This document shows positions 5,982 through 13,162 of a stretch of DNA of 14,853 nucleotides, piece after piece. The DNA comes from Chloroflexota bacterium. Its GTDB lineage: Bacteria > Chloroflexota > Anaerolineae > Anaerolineales > Anaerolineaceae. The stretch covers positions 1 to 14,853 of the forward strand of contig JAEXTI010000574.1 of NCBI GenBank assembly GCA_023406965.1, in the 5' to 3' direction. Within the stretch, counting starts at the first letter, position 1, and every line of letters starts with the position of its first letter. The notes under the pieces were generated by a model, which was not told the DNA's origin, did no database searches, and saw only the letters and a program-made list of their open reading frames with translations. Both the position numbers and the translations under genes were made by a program.

Positions 5982-6582
5982 GATTGCCCTGGTAGAATTC
6001 GCCCAAAAAGGCGACCTGGATGCGTTCAACCGCCTGGTGCTGGCCCACCAGGACCTGGCCTTCAACGTCGCCATGCGCATGCTTGGCGACTCAGATACCG
6101 CCGAGGATGCCGTTCAAACGGCCTTCATTTCGGCCTACCGGCACCTGGCCGATTTTCGCGGGGGCTCTTTTAAGGCCTGGGTCATGCGCATGGTCACCAA
6201 TGCCTGTTATGACGAACTGCGCCGCCGTCAACGCCGCCCTTCCGTGCCCCTCGAACCCCTTACCGATGATGATGAAGAGATCGAATCCCCTTCCTGGCTG
6301 GCAGACGACGCGGCCTCGCCGGAAGAACAGTTGGAGCGCGCTGAACTCGACCAGGCTTTACAGGCTTGCTTGCAGCGCCTGGAGGACGATTTCCGCGCCG
6401 TGGTGGTCATGGTGGATATCGAAGGCCTCGATTATCTCGAAGCCGCTGCCATCATCGGCAAGCCGCTCGGCACGGTTAAGAGTCGCGTGGCGCGCGCCCG
6501 CTTAAAACTGCGCGAATGCCTGCACCGGTTCTGGGAACTTTTCCCCCAACCTGTCCGTCTAAATGAGGAGAGGGAACCGTGA
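5974..6582 (+). CDS. ECF-type RNA polymerase sigma factor (sigma-70 family)
   Basis: A 202-residue group 4 sigma factor that would direct RNA polymerase to a stress or envelope regulon. Region sigma-2 spans about 17-87: LVLAHQDLAFNVAMRMLGD, the core-binding AEDAVQTAFISAYRHL (43-58), and FRGGSFKAWVMRMVTNACYD (61-80), which contacts the -10 element. An acidic linker (DDDEEIESPSWLADDAASPEE, 98-118) follows. Region sigma-4 (about 125-180) has the helix-turn-helix LDYLEAAAIIGKPLGTVKSRVARAR for -35 recognition. Regions 1.1 and 3 are absent, as usual for the group. The start overlaps the DUF3054 gene by eight bases. The stop overlaps the next gene's GTG by four bases, the standard sigma/anti-sigma arrangement. 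The regulon and inducing signal cannot be read from the sequence. Confidence 0.94.
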   Translation: MDEIALVEFAQKGDLDAFNRLVLAHQDLAFNVAMRMLGDSDTAEDAVQTAFISAYRHLADFRGGSFKAWVMRMVTNACYDELRRRQRRPSVPLEPLTDDDEEIESPSWLADDAASPEEQLERAELDQALQACLQRLEDDFRAVVVMVDIEGLDYLEAAAIIGKPLGTVKSRVARARLKLRECLHRFWELFPQPVRLNEEREP

Positions 6583-7436
6583 ACACAAATTTAACGTTAC
6601 GAGATCAAGAACTTTTATCGGCCTACCTGGACGGGCAGCTCACGGATGCTGAACGCAAGTCTGTAGAGCAAAACCTGGACACCCGCGGGGAATGGCGCCT
6701 GACGCTGGATGAGTTAGATCAAACTCGCCGGGTACTGCGCCGCGCCCCCCGTTACCGTGCTCCGCGCAGCTTTGCCTTGACCCCCGAAATGGCCAAACAG
6801 GCCCGCCGTTCCTTCCTCACCAATCTGATCGGCCTGCGCGTCTCAGCGGCCATGGCCACCCTGGCGCTTGTTGTTGCCCTGGTCATGCAGGGCTCGCCTC
6901 TCCTTGCCAATCAAGGCGCATCTCCTATGCTTAATGCCGCCCCCGCCATGCAAGAGGACGCCGCTGCCGGGGCAGTTGCGATGGAGGCCGAACCGGTCGA
7001 AAAATCGGCAGCCGAAGCCACCCCCATGATCATCACCTGGGGCGAACCCGGTGTTTATGGCGCCCCCAGTGGTATGGGTGGGATGGGCGGAGGTGGCTCG
7101 GATACTGCCCCGATGGACCTGGCCGCCCCAGCCGCGCCCAAAGTTCCAGGCGTGGAATCGGGCCCTGCTGAAGAAGCCCCCGCAACTCAAGAACGCAGCG
7201 CTGCTGAAAGTGAAACAGCCGTCGAAGGCAGCGGCCCAATCCTGGGCGTTCCCTCCGGCGAAACCGCCGGACAAATCCTGAGCACTTCGGAAGAAGCACA
7301 GGCGTATACCCAAGAAGACTTTCAATCAGCGCCAAAGGGCCTGATTGCCCTGCGCAGCGTACAACTTGGATTGATACTGCTCGCCGTCGTCAGCGCCGTG
7401 GCTGCCTTCTTGTTTGCCCGGCGGCGGTCTGCGTGA
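6579..7436 (+). CDS. Putative transmembrane anti-sigma factor without zinc motif
   Basis: A 285-residue protein that probably holds the upstream ECF sigma factor at the membrane. The N-terminal 60 residues (DQELLSAYLDGQLTDAERKSVEQNL, 9-33, then a basic helix) match the anti-sigma domain start seen in zf-HC2/RsgI-like proteins. The H-x3-C-x2-C zinc ligands are absent: the protein has no cysteine there. A membrane helix follows (about 84-106), then about 150 residues rich in Ala, Pro, Glu, Gly and Met with GMGGMGGGG (165-173). A second membrane helix lies near the C-terminus (257-279) and ends in RRRSA. This predicts a cytoplasmic head, an outward-facing flexible loop and a short cytoplasmic tail. 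The start is GTG 6579 within GTGA, after GAGGAG (6565-6570). Anti-sigma role is inferred from position plus the N-terminal pattern. Confidence 0.75.
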   Translation: MNTNLTLRDQELLSAYLDGQLTDAERKSVEQNLDTRGEWRLTLDELDQTRRVLRRAPRYRAPRSFALTPEMAKQARRSFLTNLIGLRVSAAMATLALVVALVMQGSPLLANQGASPMLNAAPAMQEDAAAGAVAMEAEPVEKSAAEATPMIITWGEPGVYGAPSGMGGMGGGGSDTAPMDLAAPAAPKVPGVESGPAEEAPATQERSAAESETAVEGSGPILGVPSGETAGQILSTSEEAQAYTQEDFQSAPKGLIALRSVQLGLILLAVVSAVAAFLFARRRSA

Positions 7437-7921
7437 AGTCATACGCGGTGCGCTTTTGCATAGCGTGCGGCGCACCGGTCTCTACCCGCGAGCTTTTCGG
7501 GCGCGAGCGCCCCTACTGCCCCGCCTGCGGTTGGATTCACTTTGCCGATCCAAAAGTCGCCGCCGCGGTGCTGGTCGAGAAGAATGACACCGTCCTGCTG
7601 GTGAGACGTCTCAACGAACCTCGCCAGGGGTTATGGAGCGTTCCGGCGGGCTTCATCGACGCGGGCGAAGACCCCGCCGAAGCCGCCTGCCGCGAATGTC
7701 TGGAAGAGACCGGCCTGGAGGTTGAGATCACCGGTCTGTTGGGCGTTGTGGCCGGGCGCGAGCATCCCAGCGGCGCCGACATTGTCATCGCCTACCGGGC
7801 AAAAATCCTTGGTGGAACGTTGCAAGCCGGGGACGATGCGGGCGAAGCGGCTTTCTTCCCGCGCAGCGCCTTGCCCAAACTGGCCTTTGAAGCCACGCGG
7901 AAGATTTTGGGATTGGAATAA
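7433..7921 (+). CDS. Nudix hydrolase with N-terminal zinc ribbon
   Basis: A 162-residue hydrolase of nucleoside-diphosphate-linked compounds. The complete Nudix box runs from Gly73 to Leu95 (GFIDAGEDPAEAACRE followed by CLEETGL), with Arg87-Glu88 and Glu91-Glu92 as the metal-binding core. Ahead of it lies a four-cysteine zinc ribbon (Cys9, Cys12, Cys29, Cys32), the arrangement found in NudC-type NADH pyrophosphatases and in a broad group of short ribbon-Nudix proteins. The N-terminal domain of true NudC is missing and I do not see the SQPWPFPxS NADH signature after the box. An ADP-ribose, NADH or other dinucleotide substrate is therefore possible but undecided. GTG 7433 overlaps the anti-sigma stop as GTGA, so the gene is the last member of the overlapping operon. 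The 41-base gap to the convergent TPR gene shows no clear terminator hairpin. Confidence 0.92.
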   Translation: MKSYAVRFCIACGAPVSTRELFGRERPYCPACGWIHFADPKVAAAVLVEKNDTVLLVRRLNEPRQGLWSVPAGFIDAGEDPAEAACRECLEETGLEVEITGLLGVVAGREHPSGADIVIAYRAKILGGTLQAGDDAGEAAFFPRSALPKLAFEATRKILGLE

Positions 7922-7962
7922 TCTAATCCGCGTGGGTTCATGTGGGGAAGGGCGGCGAACAA

Positions 7963-10290
7963 CTACTTCCGCAAACTATCTTTGCGCAGGGACTCGAGGG
8001 CAGTCTTATACTCTTCTACGTTGGTGGGGCGCAGGGCGATGATGGTCTCCATCATATTAATCGCCTCCAAATGCTTCCCCTGATCCAGATAAGCCCCCGC
8101 CACTACGTCTAACTGCGTCACAGCCTCTTGCACCTGCCCGCCGCGCGCATACAAATCCGCCAGCCGCTTGCGCAGAGCCAAATTGGTGCCGTGCTCCACC
8201 AGGAGATCATTCAAGAATTCGATCCCCATCTCTCGCCGGCCCGAGGATTCAGCCAGTTGCAAGAAGGCATCTACCTCGCCTAAAGCCACAGCGTCCTGCC
8301 CCAAACGCAAATTGAGCAGCACGATCTGTGATCGCACCGCGATATTGTCGGGTTGGATCGTGCGAATCTGCTCGTAGATCCGCACAGCCTGGCGCAGGTT
8401 CAAGCGCTGCAGGTCAATATCCGCCACCTTCATCAGAATGTCCACGCCCCAGGTGCGGTTATCCTGCGATTTCTGAGCTAAAGTAAGGGCGGTCAGATAT
8501 GTCTGGCGCGCCTTATCCAGCTCCGCCAGGCGGTAATACATTTCCGCCAGGTCCATATACTCGGTTAGAGCCGCGTCCACCTTGCCTTGGGATACCAGCA
8601 AGGTGATCAAGCGCTCGCGCACTCGCAAATCCATGGGCGCAACGGTTAAAATGCGCTTCAAACTGCGTACAGCCCGGCCCGTCTCGCCGCGCACTGATTG
8701 GAGGTCGGCTACCAGCATGAACTTTCGCACTGCTTCATCGATGTGCTGCTCTTGAAGCAGCATTTCACCGATCTGCACATGCAAGGGCAGGTACGTGGGC
8801 GCAAACTGCAAAGCGAAGAAGGCCTCCTCCATCGCGGTGCGAGTCATTCCGCGCGTGGCCAGTGTGCGCACAGAAGCCATTGCCTCCACCACCTGGCTGC
8901 CGCGAGATTCGATGATCATCTCTGCCACCGGCTGTAGGGGCGCGCCTTCCGGCACTGCGCCCATTTGCTGGCGGGCCATCAGCAAATATTGCTGCCACCC
9001 CGGGCGATTGATCTGATTTGCCACAGTGGCGCAAATATTCTTCAAAATTTCTTCGTCCGTCTCGCTCGACTGCGCGTCAATTAACGGTTCGTAAGCCTGG
9101 CGCAGTTCTTCAGCCCGGTTCGGGTCAACCACTGCCGAATCGGCCAGGCTGAGGGCCTGCATGTATGCCGTCGCAGCCTCGTTGAGCGCGCCGCTCTGCT
9201 GGCTCAACTGCCCAATCAGCAGGTTGCATGCCAGGTCGTAATCGGGATGACGCTGCGCTTCCTGCAAGTAGCGCAGAGCCCGGTCATTATCACGGCCCTG
9301 GGTTAAGAGTCCCAAAATAAAGTACGCGGTGGGATTGCGCAAGCCCAAATCCAGAGCCCGCTCCAACTCTTTGGCCGCCTGGCTCTCATCATTTTGCGTC
9401 AACGAGTCGATGGCCTGCCCCACGTGCAACACGATTCGCGAGCGGTCATGCCCCGCGCGCAAAGTGCCGGTATCCCCGCGCGTCAGCGCGCCCAGCCCGC
9501 GGCGGGCTGTGGGGTTTTCGTTGACCTCGTCGCCCTGGTCAAAGAGCAGCCCAGCCAGCAGCACCATCGCCTTCTGGCGGGCTTCCTCCACCGGGTCGGA
9601 CTGCTTTTTTCCATCTTCGTCTTCTTGTCCCAAAGATTTCACGCTGGCCATGCGCACGGGGCCCGTCCCGCCTTTGGGGCGAGCAGGTTTGGGCAGCATC
9701 TGATTCGAGCGCAGCGTAGAAAGCGCAAAACGAGCATCCTGGCTTTCGGGCATCATTTGAGAGGCATATTCCACCGCTTTCAACGCGCGCGTCAGGTCAC
9801 CGTTGCGCTGGAAAATACTGGCCGTCGCGATGTATTCAACCACCGCTTCGGCGCGTTTTCCGGTCTTCTCGTAAACCGCTGCCAGCCGCTGGCGGGTGGA
9901 TAGATGATCGGGGTTCAGGCTGAGCACATGCTGCCAGTTGTCGATGGCTTTATCCACATCGCGGCCCTTGAGGTGCAGCTCGGCAGCGCGCAAGGAAGAC
10001 TCCATGGCCTCTTTGAGTTTGCCCATGCGCTCAAAAATGCGGGCCAGCTTCTCTTGCGGCACTGGGTCGGCAGGCGCCAGATTGGTCGCCTGAAGATAAC
10101 ACTCCAGCGAGTTCTCGTAATCTTGTAACTCAAAATAAGCCAGTCCAAGGCTAGAAAGCGCTTGCGGGTTGTCGGGGAATTCTTCCAGCGCAGCCCGGTA
10201 AAATTTCGCCGCTTCCTTCCAATCCTGGTCCCAGGCTGCGGAGTGGCCCTGGTTCATCGCTTTTTGGTATGCTTGTTGATTTGCTGCCAT
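7963..10290 (-). CDS. Large soluble tetratricopeptide-repeat protein
   Basis: A 775-residue protein made mostly of tetratricopeptide repeats, which form a curved helical scaffold for binding other proteins. No signal peptide or membrane helix is seen, so it is probably cytoplasmic. Clear repeats begin at once: DWKEAAKFYRAALEEFPDN (23-41), LGLAYFELQDYENSLECYLQ (48-67), IFERMGKLKEAMESSLRAAE (84-103), AIDNWQHVLSLNPDHLSTRQ (115-134) and AAVYEKTGKRAEAVVEYIAT (137-156). A charged, probably flexible insert lies at about 200-245 (PARPKGGTGPVRMASVKSL, then EDEDGKKQSDP). Weaker repeats continue to the C-terminus. Start ATG 10290 lies 39 bases after the polA stop with only a weak purine run (GGGATGAG) before it, so it is probably read through from the polA transcript. 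No enzymatic domain is recognised. Confidence 0.85.
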   Translation of the reverse strand: MAANQQAYQKAMNQGHSAAWDQDWKEAAKFYRAALEEFPDNPQALSSLGLAYFELQDYENSLECYLQATNLAPADPVPQEKLARIFERMGKLKEAMESSLRAAELHLKGRDVDKAIDNWQHVLSLNPDHLSTRQRLAAVYEKTGKRAEAVVEYIATASIFQRNGDLTRALKAVEYASQMMPESQDARFALSTLRSNQMLPKPARPKGGTGPVRMASVKSLGQEDEDGKKQSDPVEEARQKAMVLLAGLLFDQGDEVNENPTARRGLGALTRGDTGTLRAGHDRSRIVLHVGQAIDSLTQNDESQAAKELERALDLGLRNPTAYFILGLLTQGRDNDRALRYLQEAQRHPDYDLACNLLIGQLSQQSGALNEAATAYMQALSLADSAVVDPNRAEELRQAYEPLIDAQSSETDEEILKNICATVANQINRPGWQQYLLMARQQMGAVPEGAPLQPVAEMIIESRGSQVVEAMASVRTLATRGMTRTAMEEAFFALQFAPTYLPLHVQIGEMLLQEQHIDEAVRKFMLVADLQSVRGETGRAVRSLKRILTVAPMDLRVRERLITLLVSQGKVDAALTEYMDLAEMYYRLAELDKARQTYLTALTLAQKSQDNRTWGVDILMKVADIDLQRLNLRQAVRIYEQIRTIQPDNIAVRSQIVLLNLRLGQDAVALGEVDAFLQLAESSGRREMGIEFLNDLLVEHGTNLALRKRLADLYARGGQVQEAVTQLDVVAGAYLDQGKHLEAINMMETIIALRPTNVEEYKTALESLRKDSLRK

Positions 10291-10329
10291 AGCTCATCCC
10301 ATTATTCGATCACCTGACATGAATACGCA

Positions 10330-13155
10330 CTAGGGTAATACCGTTAACTCACCCCAACGATCGCCCGCCCGGGCTTCGGTCTCCAATGGAATGGAAAGCA
10401 GGTAAGCTCCCTCCATCACCTTCTGCACCAACCGGGCCGTTTCCATCAATTCCTCATCCGGCACTTCCAGCACCAATTCGTCGTGCACCTGCAACAGCAG
10501 CCTGGCCCGGCTGCGCGCCTTATCCAGCGCGTCGGGCAGGCGGATCATGGCCAGCTTGACAATGTCGGCGGCAGTGCCCTGGATGGGCGCGTTGATGGCC
10601 TCGCGCTCCTCGCGCCCGCGCAAGGCCGGGTTCGAGCCACTGGCCAGGTTGGGGAAGTAACGCCGCCTGCCCAGCAGGGTTTCCACATACCCCTGGCGGG
10701 CAGCCAGGGCGCGAGTCTCGTCTAAATAACGCTTGACGCCGGGGAACTTCTGGAAGTAAGCCTTCACAAAATCTTCCGCTTCGGCCAGGGTCAACTCGGT
10801 GGAGCGGCTCAAGCCGAAAGCGCTCATGCCGTAAATCAGGCCGAAGTTGATGGCCTTGGCGTGGCGGCGCATGGACTTATCGACCTGCGCCAGCGGCACG
10901 CCGTACACCGCCGCGGCGGTGGTGGCGTGAATGTCCTGCCCAGCCCGGAAGGCCGCCAGCATAGCCTCGTCCTGGGCGGCGTGGGCCACAATGCGCAGTT
11001 CGATCTGCGAGTAGTCGATGGAGAGCAGCTTCCAGCCGGGTTGGGCGATGAAGCCGTTACGCACCTGCCGCCCCAGTTCGGTGCGGGTGGGAATGTTCTG
11101 CAAGTTGGGGTTCGAGGAGGCCAAGCGCCCCGTCACCGAGCCGGTCTGGTTGAAGGAGGTGTGCACCCGCCCGCTGAAAGGCGCAATCTGCTGCGGCAGC
11201 GCATCCACGTAGGTGGAGCGCAGCTTGGCCAACTCGCGGTTTTCCAGGATCAAGTCGACCACGGGGTGCTTGCCGCGCAGTTCTTCCAGCACGTCCGCCG
11301 AGGTGGAAAAATGCCCACTGGCGGTCTTCTTGCGGCGGTCGGGCGGCTCGAGCCGCAGCGTGCCAAACAGCACGTCTGAAAGCTGCTGGGTGGAGTTGAT
11401 GTTGAAGGACTTGCCCACCAGCGCATACACTTCCTTTTCAATCTCCGCCAGCCGCGTGCTGAGCATGTCGTTCATCTTGGTGAAGAAGGGCAGGTCCAGC
11501 AAAATGCCGTTCCATTCCATCTCCGCCAGCACCGCTACCAGCGGCATTTCCAGCTCCACAAACAGGCGATCCGCGCCGGTCTTGGCCATGCCTTTCTCTA
11601 ACAAGGGCTTGAGGCGCAAGGTCACCTCCGCGTCGGCAGCCGCATAGGGGGCCACCTCCGCCACAGTCACCTCGGCCATGCTGCGCTGGGACTTGCCCTT
11701 ACCGATCAACTCCTCGATGTGCGTCATGCGCTCACCCAGGTAAACCTCGGCCATGTCTTTCAGGCCCAGGTTATGCGAGCTGGGGTCGATCAACCACTCG
11801 GCGATCATGGTATCAAAGGCCAACCCATCCACATTGAGGCCGCATTTGCGCAGCATGAGCACATCATATTTCAGGTTCTGGCCCACTTTGGGCTTGCGCG
11901 GGTCGCCCATCACCGGGCTCAGCGCATCCAGCACCTGCTGCATGGGCAGTTGGGTCTCGCCGGTGCGGTGCCCCACGGGGATGTAGTAGCCCTCGCCGGG
12001 TTTGACCGCCAGTGAGATGCCGACCAGGTCAGCCAGCAGCGGGTCGGTGGAGGTGGATTCGGTATCAAAGGCCACCGCTTCGGCGCCTTCCAGGGCTTTC
12101 ACCAGGGCAGCCAGCTTTTCGGGGCTGTCCACCACCTGTACATCCACCTGGTAACCGGGGGCCGTGCCCACCCGCTCGACTGCCGGTTCGCCGCCGGCGG
12201 CAGGAGACTCAAACAAAGACAACTGCCCTCCAGGGCCGGATTTTGGCGTCGCAGCCGGGGCGGGCGTGGAGGGCAGCCCGAACACCTTGCGCAGGCGCTC
12301 CCATAGGGTGCGGAACTCCAACTGCTTGAACAGCGCTTCCAACTGCTCGATGTTTTGCTGCCCCACGCGAGCTTTGGCCAAATCCAGGGTAATCTCCAGG
12401 TCGGTGCGGATCAAGGCCAGTCTCTGGCTCAGATAAGCCGACTCGCGGCCCGCTTCCAAACGAGTCTTCACCCGGGCGGGCAGCTCGTCGAGGTGGGCAT
12501 AGATTTGATCCAGGGTGTCGTAGGTCTCCAGCAGAGAGATGGCCGTCTTCTCGCCCACCCCGCTTACGCCGGGGATGTTATCGGAGGTGTCGCCCACCAG
12601 GGCCTTGTAATCTACGACCTGATCGGGCCGCACGCCCAGGTAGCTCTTCACCTGCTCGGGCAGGTAATCCTGGGCTTCGGCGAGCTTGCTGCCCGCCAGG
12701 TTCACCATCACCCGCTCGTTGACCAGTTGCAGCAGGTCGCGGTCGCCGGTGATGATCTTGACCCCCAGGCCTTCCTTTACCGCCTGCACGGCGATGCTGC
12801 CGAGGATGTCATCGGCCTCGTAGCCTTCCAGTTCCAGGCGCGGAATGCCAAAGGCGTCCACCATCTCGCGGATGCGCACCATCTGCGTGCGCAGGTCGTC
12901 GGGCATTTTTTCCCGGGTAGCCTTGTACGCCGGGAAATACTCGTCGCGGAAGGAGTGGCCCCCGTCGAAGGCTACAGCCAGATAATCCGGCTTCTCCTGT
13001 TCCAACAGGCGCAGCAGCACGCTGGTGAAGCCAAACACCCCCGCGGTGGGCTCGCCATCCGCAGTAGAAAAGCGCGTACCGCTGCCTGCCGTGAGGGCAA
13101 AGAAGGTGCGGTATGCCAGGGCGTGTCCGTCGATTAGAAAAAGCGTAGGCGGCAT
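10330..13155 (-). CDS. polA: DNA polymerase I with intact proofreading site
   Basis: A 941-residue DNA polymerase I that fills gaps and removes RNA primers. Domain 1 (about 1-290) is the 5' nuclease: LFLIDGHALAYR, VAFDGG, EGYEADDILG, TGDRDLLQL and GDTSDNIPGVSGVGEKTA. Domain 2 (about 335-520) is the 3'-5' exonuclease. All four metal-binding carboxylates appear present: Asp364 and Glu366 in AFDTES, Asp431 in NLKYD and Asp508 in YAAADAEVT. Domain 3 is the polymerase: motif A LLSIDYSQIELR (Asp714), motif B RRHAKAINFGLIYGMSAFGL (Lys767, Phe771, Tyr775) and motif C QVHDELV (Asp892). The start is ATG 13155 (MPPTLFLIDG), matching where family members begin. The frame runs open 29 codons further upstream, but those residues lie inside the preceding gene. 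That gene's stop is seven bases away, so the two are translationally linked. Confidence 0.97.
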   Translation of the reverse strand: MPPTLFLIDGHALAYRTFFALTAGSGTRFSTADGEPTAGVFGFTSVLLRLLEQEKPDYLAVAFDGGHSFRDEYFPAYKATREKMPDDLRTQMVRIREMVDAFGIPRLELEGYEADDILGSIAVQAVKEGLGVKIITGDRDLLQLVNERVMVNLAGSKLAEAQDYLPEQVKSYLGVRPDQVVDYKALVGDTSDNIPGVSGVGEKTAISLLETYDTLDQIYAHLDELPARVKTRLEAGRESAYLSQRLALIRTDLEITLDLAKARVGQQNIEQLEALFKQLEFRTLWERLRKVFGLPSTPAPAATPKSGPGGQLSLFESPAAGGEPAVERVGTAPGYQVDVQVVDSPEKLAALVKALEGAEAVAFDTESTSTDPLLADLVGISLAVKPGEGYYIPVGHRTGETQLPMQQVLDALSPVMGDPRKPKVGQNLKYDVLMLRKCGLNVDGLAFDTMIAEWLIDPSSHNLGLKDMAEVYLGERMTHIEELIGKGKSQRSMAEVTVAEVAPYAAADAEVTLRLKPLLEKGMAKTGADRLFVELEMPLVAVLAEMEWNGILLDLPFFTKMNDMLSTRLAEIEKEVYALVGKSFNINSTQQLSDVLFGTLRLEPPDRRKKTASGHFSTSADVLEELRGKHPVVDLILENRELAKLRSTYVDALPQQIAPFSGRVHTSFNQTGSVTGRLASSNPNLQNIPTRTELGRQVRNGFIAQPGWKLLSIDYSQIELRIVAHAAQDEAMLAAFRAGQDIHATTAAAVYGVPLAQVDKSMRRHAKAINFGLIYGMSAFGLSRSTELTLAEAEDFVKAYFQKFPGVKRYLDETRALAARQGYVETLLGRRRYFPNLASGSNPALRGREEREAINAPIQGTAADIVKLAMIRLPDALDKARSRARLLLQVHDELVLEVPDEELMETARLVQKVMEGAYLLSIPLETEARAGDRWGELTVLP

Positions 13156-13162
13156 AAGTCTC

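Noticed and set aside
7922..7962. Bidirectional terminator between the convergent Nudix and TPR genes
   Set aside because: No stem of useful length followed by a T-tract could be found on either strand in this gap.
12355..13137. Open frame of 260 codons on the plus strand opposite the polA 5'-nuclease region
   Set aside because: It lies entirely opposite polA, has a His/Gln/Ala-rich composition typical of an antisense shadow in GC-rich DNA, and shows no recognisable domain.
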